Assembly (NCBI GenBank): GCA_007129655.1
Contig: SKVC01000074.1
Location: 1-21,242, forward strand
Length of the DNA: 21,242 nt
Direction of reading: 5' to 3'
From: Thermoplasmata archaeon
Lineage (GTDB): Archaea > Thermoplasmatota > Thermoplasmata > Halarchaeoplasmatales > Halarchaeoplasmataceae
A model generated the notes under the pieces. The model saw only the letters and a program-made list of their open reading frames with translations, did no database searches and was not told where the DNA came from. Numbering within the stretch: position 1 is the stretch's first letter; each line of letters opens with the position of its first letter. Made by a program: the position numbers and the translations under genes. This document shows, one piece after another, positions 1 through 6,443 of the stretch.

Positions 1-5
1 AAAAA

Positions 6-13
6 TACTATAT
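6..13 (+). promoter_or_regulatory. TATA-like box for the first gene
   Basis: An AT-rich TACTATAT element lies about 25-30 bases before the ATG at 38 and no Shine-Dalgarno site is seen before that start. This fits an archaeal TATA box driving a leaderless transcript. It is called by eye and sits at the window edge. Confidence 0.4.
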
Positions 14-37
14 CGTGCCGTATTATCTTTATTCTAG

Positions 38-640
38 ATGAAACACATACTGACCAAATGCCCTATCTGTTCAGCCAGATTCTATCATGAAGTTCATGAT
101 GATCCTGTTTCCACGGTGGTATGCCCTTATTGTAGACACAGATACACAGATAGGGTCGATCTAGGCGGTATCAAAGAGGTTGATTATCATTGGGAATTGT
201 ATCATGGATTATATCCTCCAGTCGAAGATGATTTTGGTAGCAAGAAGCAACTGAAAATAAACGGCCTTCTGCAGATAATTGCGGTTCCATGTTTATTGGT
301 ACCACTATTCTTAATACTACTCAGTGGACCCGGCTCGGAGATGACATGGGAGGACTATTACGTGGTAGTCGGTGTGGTTTTTGCAGGTTTAATATTTTTA
401 ACATTTACATGTGCAGGGATAATCAGTTCCGTCAAGTCCCATTCTTTTGCAATTTCTCTTACTGGCGCTATTTTCATGATATTAAGTTCTCTACTGGTTA
501 TAGCTTTACTTAATATGGGTGTGTATACAGGTTCATTTGTAGATGGTTTGTGCTACGCAACTCTAATCCCCATCGCGATATCTTCCCTTTCTCTATCCAT
601 TATAATTCGAAACAAAAAGGCCTTTTCTACGGGATATTGA
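38..640 (+). CDS. zinc-ribbon membrane protein, unknown function
   Basis: I do not recognise a named family. The first 35 residues hold two CPxC knuckles (C8/C11 and C29/C32), a typical zinc ribbon. About 40 polar residues follow, then four hydrophobic segments at roughly 77-97, 107-131, 136-163 and 167-190, so this is probably a four-pass membrane protein with a cytoplasmic zinc-binding head. The ATG at 38 is chosen because the zinc ribbon starts at once and a TATA-like box lies upstream. It runs co-directionally toward the TraB-family gene with a gap of 37 bases. A second zinc-ribbon membrane protein (16130-16423) has the same general plan but only two membrane segments. Function is unknown; binding to nucleic acid or a protein partner would be a guess. 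Confidence 0.75.
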   Translation: MKHILTKCPICSARFYHEVHDDPVSTVVCPYCRHRYTDRVDLGGIKEVDYHWELYHGLYPPVEDDFGSKKQLKINGLLQIIAVPCLLVPLFLILLSGPGSEMTWEDYYVVVGVVFAGLIFLTFTCAGIISSVKSHSFAISLTGAIFMILSSLLVIALLNMGVYTGSFVDGLCYATLIPIAISSLSLSIIIRNKKAFSTGY

Positions 641-677
641 TAAACTATTTTAACTAGGTGGGATTAGATATAATCCA

Positions 678-1862
678 ATGCCCGAGCATACTGTTATGGA
701 ATTCAGTCCCAATATAATCCTGGTTGGTATAGATTTTATCGGTAAAGAGAGTGTTAACCATGAACTCATAGAAGTAGTTAAGGATTACAATCCAGACACG
801 TTGGCGATCGCCCTATGTGAAAAACGTTTTGAAACCATGATGGGTAGGGATGAGTGGAGTGAACGCCCGCTGCTTCCCCAGTATAAAGAAGGCCAAACAG
901 GGACTTTGATCTATCAGGCATTCATAGATGCAATAAACGAAAATTTACGAATATTCAGAGGCATAGAACCGGAGTCCCACATAGCTCAATTGGTTCCTCT
1001 AACAGAAGATTTAGACATTGATGTAGAATTAATAGATAGGGACGTAACACTAACGTTATCACGGATGTTTAAAGGTATGTCTCCGTCGGAGAAACTGCGA
1101 ATGTTCTGGTATTTTAAATCTTCCATGCTTACCTTTTCCGATAAAAAGAAATCCGGCAGCATAGAAGGTATAGATAAGCACGATGACCTGGTAGACGGGG
1201 TTCTCAGCAGCGTTGAAAAATTCGCTCCGGAATCGGCAAAAAAGGCAAAACGCGAACGTATCGAGTACACGTCGAAGAAGATATACGAATTATCTTCGTC
1301 CGGAAAGGTGGTCGCTATCATCCCATACAGTCAGTTACAAAAGGTTTCATCGGCAATAAGAAAGGTAAAACGACGGGAAAGACACCATAGGGGGATCGGT
1401 GGCTATAAACATCTGGAGGAAGTGAGTAAACGTATCTATACCAAGGCCTTACGATTTATTTCACCTGCATTTTTCATATCTCTAGCGGTCTATCTTTTCT
1501 TTTTCTCTGATGTTCTCAATATCTGGCGTGCTTGGCTTTACTGGTTCATCGCAGTTGGCGGGATGGCAGCTTTGGGAGCTACTCTGGCCCGTGGCCATCC
1601 ATTTTCCATTATCGCATCTTTCTTTCTCGCACCCTTCATGTCTTTAACTCTGATAGGTCCGGGATGGATTGCCGGATATATCGAACTTAAGGTACGAAAA
1701 CCTAAGGTTGCAGATATAAAGGGAATCACCTCCTCCGAGTCCGCTAATGCCTTTCTCTCTAACAATGTTATCAAAGTATTTGCGGTAGGTGTTTTCGCCA
1801 ACGTTTTCACATGGATGGGACTGTTCATCGTTCTGCCCCTATTGATACGATTTATCGGTTAA
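678..1862 (+). CDS. TraB/PrgY-family membrane protein with degenerate motifs
   Basis: The N-terminal 250 residues match the TraB/PrgY/Tiki-like fold. There is a GxxxxxKES strand-turn at 17-25, the 'PDtlaiaLcekRF' stretch at 39-51, and a LIDRDV..TLsR element near residue 120. The C-terminal part has the archaeal TraB membrane domain, with an RGHPFS...APF...GPGWIAGY pattern and a rKPkvaDi segment, and hydrophobic stretches near 258-280, 285-305, 312-335 and the last 25 residues. What is odd: the conserved histidine of the usual GTAH motif is F20, the glutamate of the usual VEL motif is A45, and the usual GAGH near residue 215 reads PYSQ. The putative metal/catalytic residues appear lost while the fold is kept. 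The gene ends in a 4-base convergent overlap with the KaiC-like gene. ATG 678 is used; ATG 696 is also possible. Confidence 0.8.
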   Translation: MPEHTVMEFSPNIILVGIDFIGKESVNHELIEVVKDYNPDTLAIALCEKRFETMMGRDEWSERPLLPQYKEGQTGTLIYQAFIDAINENLRIFRGIEPESHIAQLVPLTEDLDIDVELIDRDVTLTLSRMFKGMSPSEKLRMFWYFKSSMLTFSDKKKSGSIEGIDKHDDLVDGVLSSVEKFAPESAKKAKRERIEYTSKKIYELSSSGKVVAIIPYSQLQKVSSAIRKVKRRERHHRGIGGYKHLEEVSKRIYTKALRFISPAFFISLAVYLFFFSDVLNIWRAWLYWFIAVGGMAALGATLARGHPFSIIASFFLAPFMSLTLIGPGWIAGYIELKVRKPKVADIKGITSSESANAFLSNNVIKVFAVGVFANVFTWMGLFIVLPLLIRFIG

Positions 1863-2578
1863 AAACTGCCGCTTCTTTGGGATATCACCCTGGCGATCTG
1901 GAATTTTCCGTCTTCTACCATCAACGAAAAAAAATTCTTCGAATGATGAACATGCCTCATCTTGACACATTTTATCCGAAGTTGGGATTCCGTATCGCTG
2001 ATGTCATAATGGTTTAGATATATTATCCCGTCGGAGAGGAAATCTTCACAGTATTCCCCGTATGAACCCTTATCATTTTTAACTTCGGAGATCAAGATGA
2101 TAGTCACACCCAATCTTCGCATAGCACCAAAAAACCGGAACAACTCCTTTCTGGGATTTTCTATATCATCAAGTGAGTAAAGGGCCGATAATGAGTCGAG
2201 AACGATTATTTCAGTGCCATCTTCTACACGTCGTTGGATATAATTTTCTATATAATCTATCCAGCCCGACTCGTCGTCTGCCTCGTGCTGTAATCTCATC
2301 ATACCTAGGTCGGCTATGAGTAGGTTTTCGTCGTCCCATTCCGGCATCCCCAGTCCTTCAGCGGTAATGAAAAGACTTTCCTTCGGTTCCTCCAGGGTGA
2401 TGTATAATCCTTTTCTCCTGTCATTGGTACAGTTATTGGCAAGGAGATTCAGTGTGATACTGGATTTATAAGTTCCCGGAGCCCCACATATCAGAACAAC
2501 ATGGCCGTGAGGTATACCACCTTTGAGCACGTCGTCGAACCTCTCTATGTACGTTTTAATCCGTTCTTCATTCCCCAT
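1859..2578 (-). CDS. KaiC/RadA-like RecA-superfamily ATPase
   Basis: A single-domain KaiC-like protein of 239 residues. It has the entry motif FDdvLkGGIPhGhv (14-27), a Walker A-type loop GAPGTYKSS at 32-40, the catalytic glutamate pair in 'TLEE', a Walker B strand ending in D128 (IIVLDS), and a C-terminal KMRHvhHS segment typical of KaiC-like ATPases. It probably binds ATP and may form rings or act as a signalling or regulatory ATPase in the cytoplasm; the target is unknown. The Walker A loop has Tyr where most relatives have Gly (GxxGxGK), but the Lys and Ser are intact. The gene converges on the TraB-family gene with a 4-base TTAA overlap, and is divergent from the small gene at 2685 across 106 bases. 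An AACTTATTAG stretch about 30 bases before the ATG could be its TATA box. Family confidence is high, function low. Confidence 0.85.
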   Translation of the reverse strand: MGNEERIKTYIERFDDVLKGGIPHGHVVLICGAPGTYKSSITLNLLANNCTNDRRKGLYITLEEPKESLFITAEGLGMPEWDDENLLIADLGMMRLQHEADDESGWIDYIENYIQRRVEDGTEIIVLDSLSALYSLDDIENPRKELFRFFGAMRRLGVTIILISEVKNDKGSYGEYCEDFLSDGIIYLNHYDISDTESQLRIKCVKMRHVHHSKNFFSLMVEDGKFQIARVISQRSGSF

Positions 2579-2684
2579 TAAAAAGTGAATCGATAGACAG
2601 CTAATAAGTTTTTTGCATGTGTATATTTGTACGAAAGATATTAATTATCTAAATAACTTGTATTAGGCAAGGTGTAAGTTATCC

Positions 2685-2930
2685 ATGCTAAAAGAACCTC
2701 TTAACACCGTACAAAACATATTGTCCGAAAGCGTCGGACCCATGGCGACCTTTGTGATGAAAGAGCAGATGAACGCCGCAGGGGTGGATCCGATCAATCC
2801 GGATAATGCATCCATGCTTAAGATGGTTGATCTTATAGAAGAAAGATGTTTACTGCGGTTACTCACACCGGCACAATCATCGGCCACCGCTAGGAGAATG
2901 AAGGAAGCTATCAATAAAAATCAAGAATAG
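2685..2930 (+). CDS. small soluble protein, unknown function
   Basis: An 81-residue, mostly helical-looking protein. It has no cysteine pairs for metal binding, no signal peptide and no membrane segment. The central 'SVGPMATFVM' helix followed by a loop rich in P, D and N recalls the 'VGP-(I/M)-A' helix of small partner domains attached to some signalling ATPases, but this likeness is weak and not a family assignment. A GGTG motif at 2671-2674 lies 10 bases before the ATG. It is divergent from the KaiC-like ATPase gene at 2578, so a shared regulatory region of 106 bases is possible. It ends with TAG exactly where the convergent gene on the other strand ends, with no spacer. Coding looks likely because of the regular composition and tight fit between neighbours. 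Confidence 0.65.
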   Translation: MLKEPLNTVQNILSESVGPMATFVMKEQMNAAGVDPINPDNASMLKMVDLIEERCLLRLLTPAQSSATARRMKEAINKNQE

Positions 2931-3239
2931 TTATTCTTCAGCACTTTTTTTATGGATGATGGTTTTAACCATTCGTTTCCCCTTGTGGAGTCTATTTTCC
3001 CACATATCCTCTCTTTTCGGTTTGTATTTGTTTCCTTGAAGCACAGCTTCTAGTCCATCTATCATGGTATCTGTGCCGTGCTCTCTGATAAAATCGATAC
3101 GTTCCTCTTCGGACATCTCATCCCACGGCCCGTCTGGCTCGTTTATCACAAGGAAGTCTGTGAATGAAGTTTGTTTTAGTGTATTCATCATCTGGGTCTT
3201 TACATTCAAAGAGGCATAAATAAGATTTTCCCATTCCAA
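2931..3239 (-). CDS. small soluble protein, unknown function
   Basis: A 102-residue acidic-then-basic protein. The middle (about 38-70) is rich in D, E and W, and the tail has many lysines and arginines. No known motif, metal site or membrane segment is seen. The start is uncertain: the best start is TTG at 3239, seven bases after the stop of the FKBP gene, and no ATG occurs in frame until residues 17-18. The position suggests co-transcription with the FKBP gene as the second gene of a two-gene operon, with translational coupling possible. Its stop directly abuts the stop of the gene on the opposite strand at 2930. I do not recognise the family. Confidence 0.6.
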   Translation of the reverse strand: MEWENLIYASLNVKTQMMNTLKQTSFTDFLVINEPDGPWDEMSEEERIDFIREHGTDTMIDGLEAVLQGNKYKPKREDMWENRLHKGKRMVKTIIHKKSAEE

Positions 3240-3246
3240 ATGGTAT

Positions 3247-3573
3247 TTACCGGTTCTTTTGGACGTTTTTTACCTCTAGATCGAAGTACAAAGTCTTCCC
3301 GGCTAAAGGGTGTGCTCCTTTTTTACCGTAAGCTTCTTCTGGAGGTATCTCGACGGTTTTTTTCTGTCCGACCTCCATCCCCATCACACCTTTTTCGAAG
3401 CCGGCTATCAATTCACCGTCGCCGACACGGAACGCGAGAGGTTGGTAATCTCGGTTCTTGTCGTAAACGCCGCCTTTTTTTGCTAGCGCTTCAACCGAAG
3501 AGTCGAATATGGTTCCATCCTTTAATTTGCCTGTATAATCCACTTCCACATGATCTCCTTTTTCTATTGCCAT
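3247..3573 (-). CDS. FKBP-type peptidyl-prolyl cis-trans isomerase, minimal form
   Basis: This enzyme catalyses cis-trans isomerisation of peptide bonds before proline and usually acts as a folding helper. The 108-residue sequence has the FKBP order: VDYTGKLKDGTIFDSS (11-26), the archaeal bulge insert with 'GVYDKNRDYQPL', 'FRVGDGELIAGFEKGV', 'VEIPPEEAYG' and a final YFDLEVKNV strand. Many archaeal and SlyD-type FKBPs carry an extra insert-in-flap (IF) chaperone domain after the AYG region. Here only about ten residues separate AYG from the last strand, so the IF domain is absent and the protein resembles FKBP12 in plan. No signal peptide is seen, so it is cytoplasmic. It is divergent from queD with a TATA-like element about 25 bases before its ATG, and is followed by the small gene at 3239. 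Confidence 0.93.
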   Translation of the reverse strand: MAIEKGDHVEVDYTGKLKDGTIFDSSVEALAKKGGVYDKNRDYQPLAFRVGDGELIAGFEKGVMGMEVGQKKTVEIPPEEAYGKKGAHPLAGKTLYFDLEVKNVQKNR

Positions 3574-3594
3574 GTTAAGGGGATGAACGACATG

Positions 3595-3602
3595 GTATAA
3601 TA
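3595..3602 (-). promoter_or_regulatory. TATA-like box for the FKBP gene
   Basis: On the minus strand the sequence around 3602-3595 reads ATTATACC, centred about 25 bases before the ATG at 3573. The spacing fits a leaderless archaeal transcript. The same 95-base divergent region must hold the queD promoter, for which only a weak AAAAGTTAAAATC stretch (about 3619-3630) is visible. Confidence 0.4.
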
Positions 3603-3668
3603 CTCTAACGCCACCAGAAAAGTTAAAATCGTGCAGGTTGTTGATATGGAAAATAAAAGGTGAAACTC

Positions 3669-4136
3669 ATGATAAGGTTGGAGATAAACGGCTGGGACGC
3701 CAACATCGGATTTTCCGCGGCACACATATTACCCGAACACGACAAATGCGGAAGACTTCACGGCCATAACTACGCGATACATGCGAGGGTGGAAGGCATA
3801 GAGGGTGACCATGGATTCGTTTTCGACTTCATACCTTTGAAGGCGATACTCCGTAATATAGCGAAGGATCTGGATCATCGTCTGATACTGCCAACATCCA
3901 TGAAGGAGGAAAACAAAGGCGAAGTAGAAGTCAAACTCGTGGGAAAACGCTACATATTTCCGAGAGAGGACGTGCTTTTCTTAGATATAGAGCGAACTAC
4001 GGCGGAAGAGCTTGCCGGATACATACTTCAATGCTTACTTGAAGAGCTTACACCTCCGAAGAATATAATGTGTATCGAGATCGGTATCGACGAGTCAAGA
4101 GGTCAAGGTGCATGGGTGAAGAAGGAGTTAAGATGA
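3669..4136 (+). CDS. queD: 6-carboxy-tetrahydropterin synthase / PTPS-family protein (QueD)
   Basis: QueD-type enzymes turn dihydroneopterin triphosphate into 6-carboxytetrahydropterin, an early step to preQ0, which archaea put into tRNA as archaeosine. The sequence shows the zinc ligands FSAAH (H19) and GRLHGHNY (H31, H33), the cysteine of KCGRLHGH (C27), a DHRL motif with a conserved His (H70) and the late IGIDES strand with a glutamate. Numbering is from the ATG at 3669. That start is preferred over the GTG at 3660 because AGGTGA lies five bases upstream of the ATG and the GTG is part of that Shine-Dalgarno site. The length (155 residues) is slightly longer than short QueD proteins. The stop overlaps the queC ATG as ATGA, so the two are co-translated. 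A plain PTPS role is less likely given queC next door. Confidence 0.9.
   Translation: MIRLEINGWDANIGFSAAHILPEHDKCGRLHGHNYAIHARVEGIEGDHGFVFDFIPLKAILRNIAKDLDHRLILPTSMKEENKGEVEVKLVGKRYIFPREDVLFLDIERTTAEELAGYILQCLLEELTPPKNIMCIEIGIDESRGQGAWVKKELR
4124..4127 (+). promoter_or_regulatory. Shine-Dalgarno site that sets the queC start
   Basis: GGAG lies five bases before the ATG at 4133, inside the end of queD. It supports the ATG over a longer reading that would begin at 4070 within queD. Confidence 0.7.
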
Positions 4137-4810
4137 AACGAGCGGTGGTTTTGCTCTCCGGTGGACTAGATTCTGCAACAACGGCGTACATGGCCCGGGC
4201 CGAAGGATTTCAGCTGTATGCTCTTACCTTTCTATACGAACAGAGGCATGATCGTGAGGTCGAGAGTGCTAAACGCATCGCCGACGAACTCGGTGTTGAG
4301 GAACACAAACTTTTAACGATACCTCTCGAAGAGATAGGACATTCGTCACTGTTCAAAAACAGAGGAAAAATACCCGAAAACACTGAAATAGGTAAGAAAA
4401 TACCTTCTACTTATGTTCCGGCTAGAAACATAATATTACTTTCCTTCGCTGTTTCTTATGCTGAAAGCATAGATGCAGAAGTGGTTTTCATCGGTGCTAA
4501 CGCAGTGGACTACAGCGGATACCCGGACTGTCGTCCCGAATTTTATGAAGCTTTTCAAAAGGCCTGTGACCTGGGGACTAAACGCGGTGTAGAAGGGCGC
4601 CCCGTTATATTGAGACGCCCATTGATAGAACTATCTAAAGCCGAGATAATATCCAAAGCGAAGGAGCTGCAGGTTCCCCTGAGATATACATGGAGCTGTT
4701 ATAAAGGAGAAGATAGAGCCTGCGGTACCTGTGAATCCTGTCGATTGAGACTCAAAGGTTTCGCCGAAGCTGGAATCGAGGACCCCATCGAATATACCAC
4801 CAATCGGTAA
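4133..4810 (+). CDS. queC: 7-cyano-7-deazaguanine (preQ0) synthase
   Basis: QueC uses ATP and ammonia to convert 7-carboxy-7-deazaguanine to preQ0, the base that archaea insert at position 15 of tRNA on the way to archaeosine. The PP-loop ATP pyrophosphatase motif SGGLDS is at 9-14. The zinc site is complete, with a C-x7-C-x2-C-x2-C pattern at C189, C197, C200 and C203. The 'STYVPARNIILLS' and 'GANAVDYSGYPDCRPEF' blocks are also typical of the family. At 225 residues it has normal length. It overlaps queD by four bases. queE, needed for the step between the two, is not in this window, nor is the tRNA transglycosylase. The 74 bases after its stop separate it from the next co-directional gene, so read-through is possible but not shown. 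Confidence 0.96.
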   Translation: MKRAVVLLSGGLDSATTAYMARAEGFQLYALTFLYEQRHDREVESAKRIADELGVEEHKLLTIPLEEIGHSSLFKNRGKIPENTEIGKKIPSTYVPARNIILLSFAVSYAESIDAEVVFIGANAVDYSGYPDCRPEFYEAFQKACDLGTKRGVEGRPVILRRPLIELSKAEIISKAKELQVPLRYTWSCYKGEDRACGTCESCRLRLKGFAEAGIEDPIEYTTNR

Positions 4811-4871
4811 ACTTTATGTGGGGGTTATGAGATTATGTTACATATTGTATTTGTCTGACATTAGGTCCGAC

Positions 4872-4876
4872 GGTGG
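4872..4876 (+). promoter_or_regulatory. Shine-Dalgarno site that sets the start at 4885
   Basis: GGTGG lies eight bases before the ATG at 4885. The GTG at 4873, which gives a four-residue longer protein, falls within this motif. The same kind of GGTG site precedes queD (3669), the intact KaiC-like gene (5724) and gyrB (16585). Confidence 0.5.
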
Positions 4877-4884
4877 CATATAAA

Positions 4885-5718
4885 ATGAAAAAAATACCTA
4901 CAGGCGTAAGTGCCTTCGATTCAATAATCAAAGGCGGACTTCCGGCCGGGTCCGTAGTTCTATTATTATCCGAGATCGGTGCAGGCGGTCAAGAGTTCGT
5001 TTACACTTCATCGGCCAGATTACTGATGGTTAAAGAGGACCCCAGCGATCTGCATATAATACTCGGTGACGAGTGCAAGCAATCCATCTTACCGGAAAGG
5101 ATCCATTACCTCACCTTCTCAAGGGCTAAAGAGGACATACTCGAAGAAGTGAAAACATCATTCAATCAAGATTATTACGATGCCGTTGTCGAGTGCCTTG
5201 ATTTCACGGACCTATCTATTCCATATTTCAAACATACCATGGTTCCAAGCAGCTGGACAGGGAACAACAATCCGTCACACATTTTTTCAAACAATTCAAA
5301 CCGAGATATTTTAGAAGACCTGGTGGAGTTCCTTGAAGAGAATGCAGAAGATAACATGATCATCATAGATTCCCTCACAGATCTTCTGACCAATTCAACT
5401 ATAGATAAAGAAAAACTGATCACCATCTTGAAGGGTATGAGAAGAGCTTCGAAAAGATGGGGTGGCGTAGTCTATCTTTTACTTTCCAAGGGTATAATAG
5501 ACAAGAGCATGGAGTATCTGATCATCGACAGCGTAGACGGCGTTATCGACTTCGAATGGTCGAAAAATTTCAGCACATCGGTACGTCGAAGATACATGAC
5601 TATCAAAAAGTTCATGAGTGTACTGCCGCATCTCAAGAGGGAAAAGATAGCTAGATTTAATGCGGAGGTAACGGATTACTCCGGATATACAGTGGCAAGT
5701 TATGAAAAAATAAGGTGA
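4885..5718 (+). CDS. KaiC/RadA-like protein with lost Walker A motif
   Basis: The N-terminus has the KaiC entry motif IPTGVSAFDsiikGGLPaGS (4-23), but the P-loop that should follow reads S-E-I-G-A-G-G-Q (29-36). The first glycine, the catalytic lysine and the Ser/Thr of Walker A are S29, G35 and Q36. The Walker B strand is kept (MIIIDS, D162), and the usual acidic pair after strand 2 is not clearly present. The protein therefore keeps a RecA-like fold but probably cannot hydrolyse ATP in the usual way. The C-terminus has a 'YMTIKKF' strand in place of the usual KMR segment. It is the first of three tightly spaced co-directional genes, five bases before an intact KaiC-like ATPase and then fen. 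A pseudo-ATPase partner of the next protein is a reasonable inference. Confidence 0.8.
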   Translation: MKKIPTGVSAFDSIIKGGLPAGSVVLLLSEIGAGGQEFVYTSSARLLMVKEDPSDLHIILGDECKQSILPERIHYLTFSRAKEDILEEVKTSFNQDYYDAVVECLDFTDLSIPYFKHTMVPSSWTGNNNPSHIFSNNSNRDILEDLVEFLEENAEDNMIIIDSLTDLLTNSTIDKEKLITILKGMRRASKRWGGVVYLLLSKGIIDKSMEYLIIDSVDGVIDFEWSKNFSTSVRRRYMTIKKFMSVLPHLKREKIARFNAEVTDYSGYTVASYEKIR

Positions 5719-5723
5719 TATAA

Positions 5724-6431
5724 ATGGAGGAAGAAAATACAGAAAGGATACCGACCGGGATCACAGGATTGGACGAGATGTTGAACGGAGGCATACCCAA
5801 AGGGCATGTATTCACGGTTTTAGGTACCTTCGGAACAGGTAAAACCACCTTCGCACTTCAGTATCTGTGGGAGGGAATACAAAGGGACGAAAAATGCATT
5901 TTCATATCTCTGGAAGAGGGTAAGGAAGAAATAGTCAAAACCGGACGTTCTTACGGTTGGGATTTTCAGCCATATTTGGATAGCAACCAGATAGTTGTAG
6001 AAAAGCTCAGCCCCGCGGACGCCAAGGCCACTATAAACAGGTTGAAGAGCGACCTACCTCGCTTTATCGAAGATTTCGGAGCCGACAGAATAGTCATCGA
6101 TTCGGTATCTTTGTTGAATATGCTCTCAGATGAACCCCGTGAGAAAAGAGAGCGTCTTTTCGAATTATGCCAGATGGTCAAAAAGGTAAAGGCCACGACC
6201 CTGCTTACAGCAGAGGTGAAGGACGAAAATCACCGTAGCTCTAGAGATGGTTTGGTGGAGTATACCGTCGACGGCGTGATATTGCTCATGTACAACCAGT
6301 TGGATAGTCAGGAGGTTCAACTGAGTATACAGGTGATCAAGATGCGTAGAATAGAGCACTCTAGGAAGATCAAACCCTATGATATAACCGACGATGGTCT
6401 GGTCGTGCATCTAGAGGGTGCGATATTTTGA
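5724..6431 (+). CDS. KaiC/RadA-like RecA-superfamily ATPase
   Basis: A canonical single-domain KaiC-like ATPase of 235 residues. It has RIPTGITGLDemLnGGIPkGH (8-28), Walker A GTFGTGKT (34-41), the catalytic glutamate pair in ISLEE, Walker B with D126 (RIVIDS) and the C-terminal IKMRRieHS segment. All residues expected for ATP binding and hydrolysis are present. GGTGAT at 5714-5719, overlapping the stop of the upstream gene, is a strong Shine-Dalgarno site four bases before the ATG, so translation of the pair is probably coupled. Fen starts 12 bases after its stop. Cellular role is not known; archaeal relatives are often linked with signalling, motility or DNA metabolism, and the present neighbours do not decide between these. 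Confidence 0.9.
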   Translation: MEEENTERIPTGITGLDEMLNGGIPKGHVFTVLGTFGTGKTTFALQYLWEGIQRDEKCIFISLEEGKEEIVKTGRSYGWDFQPYLDSNQIVVEKLSPADAKATINRLKSDLPRFIEDFGADRIVIDSVSLLNMLSDEPREKRERLFELCQMVKKVKATTLLTAEVKDENHRSSRDGLVEYTVDGVILLMYNQLDSQEVQLSIQVIKMRRIEHSRKIKPYDITDDGLVVHLEGAIF

Positions 6432-6443
6432 GGATTGATTAGC

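Noticed and set aside
3574..3668. Riboswitch upstream of queD
   Set aside because: The divergent gap is only 95 bases, the likely leader is shorter still, and no preQ1-type pseudoknot motif could be seen.
4070..4132. Longer queC reading frame starting inside queD
   Set aside because: The added residues only reread queD in another frame, and GGAG sits five bases before the ATG at 4133, where the QueC family begins.
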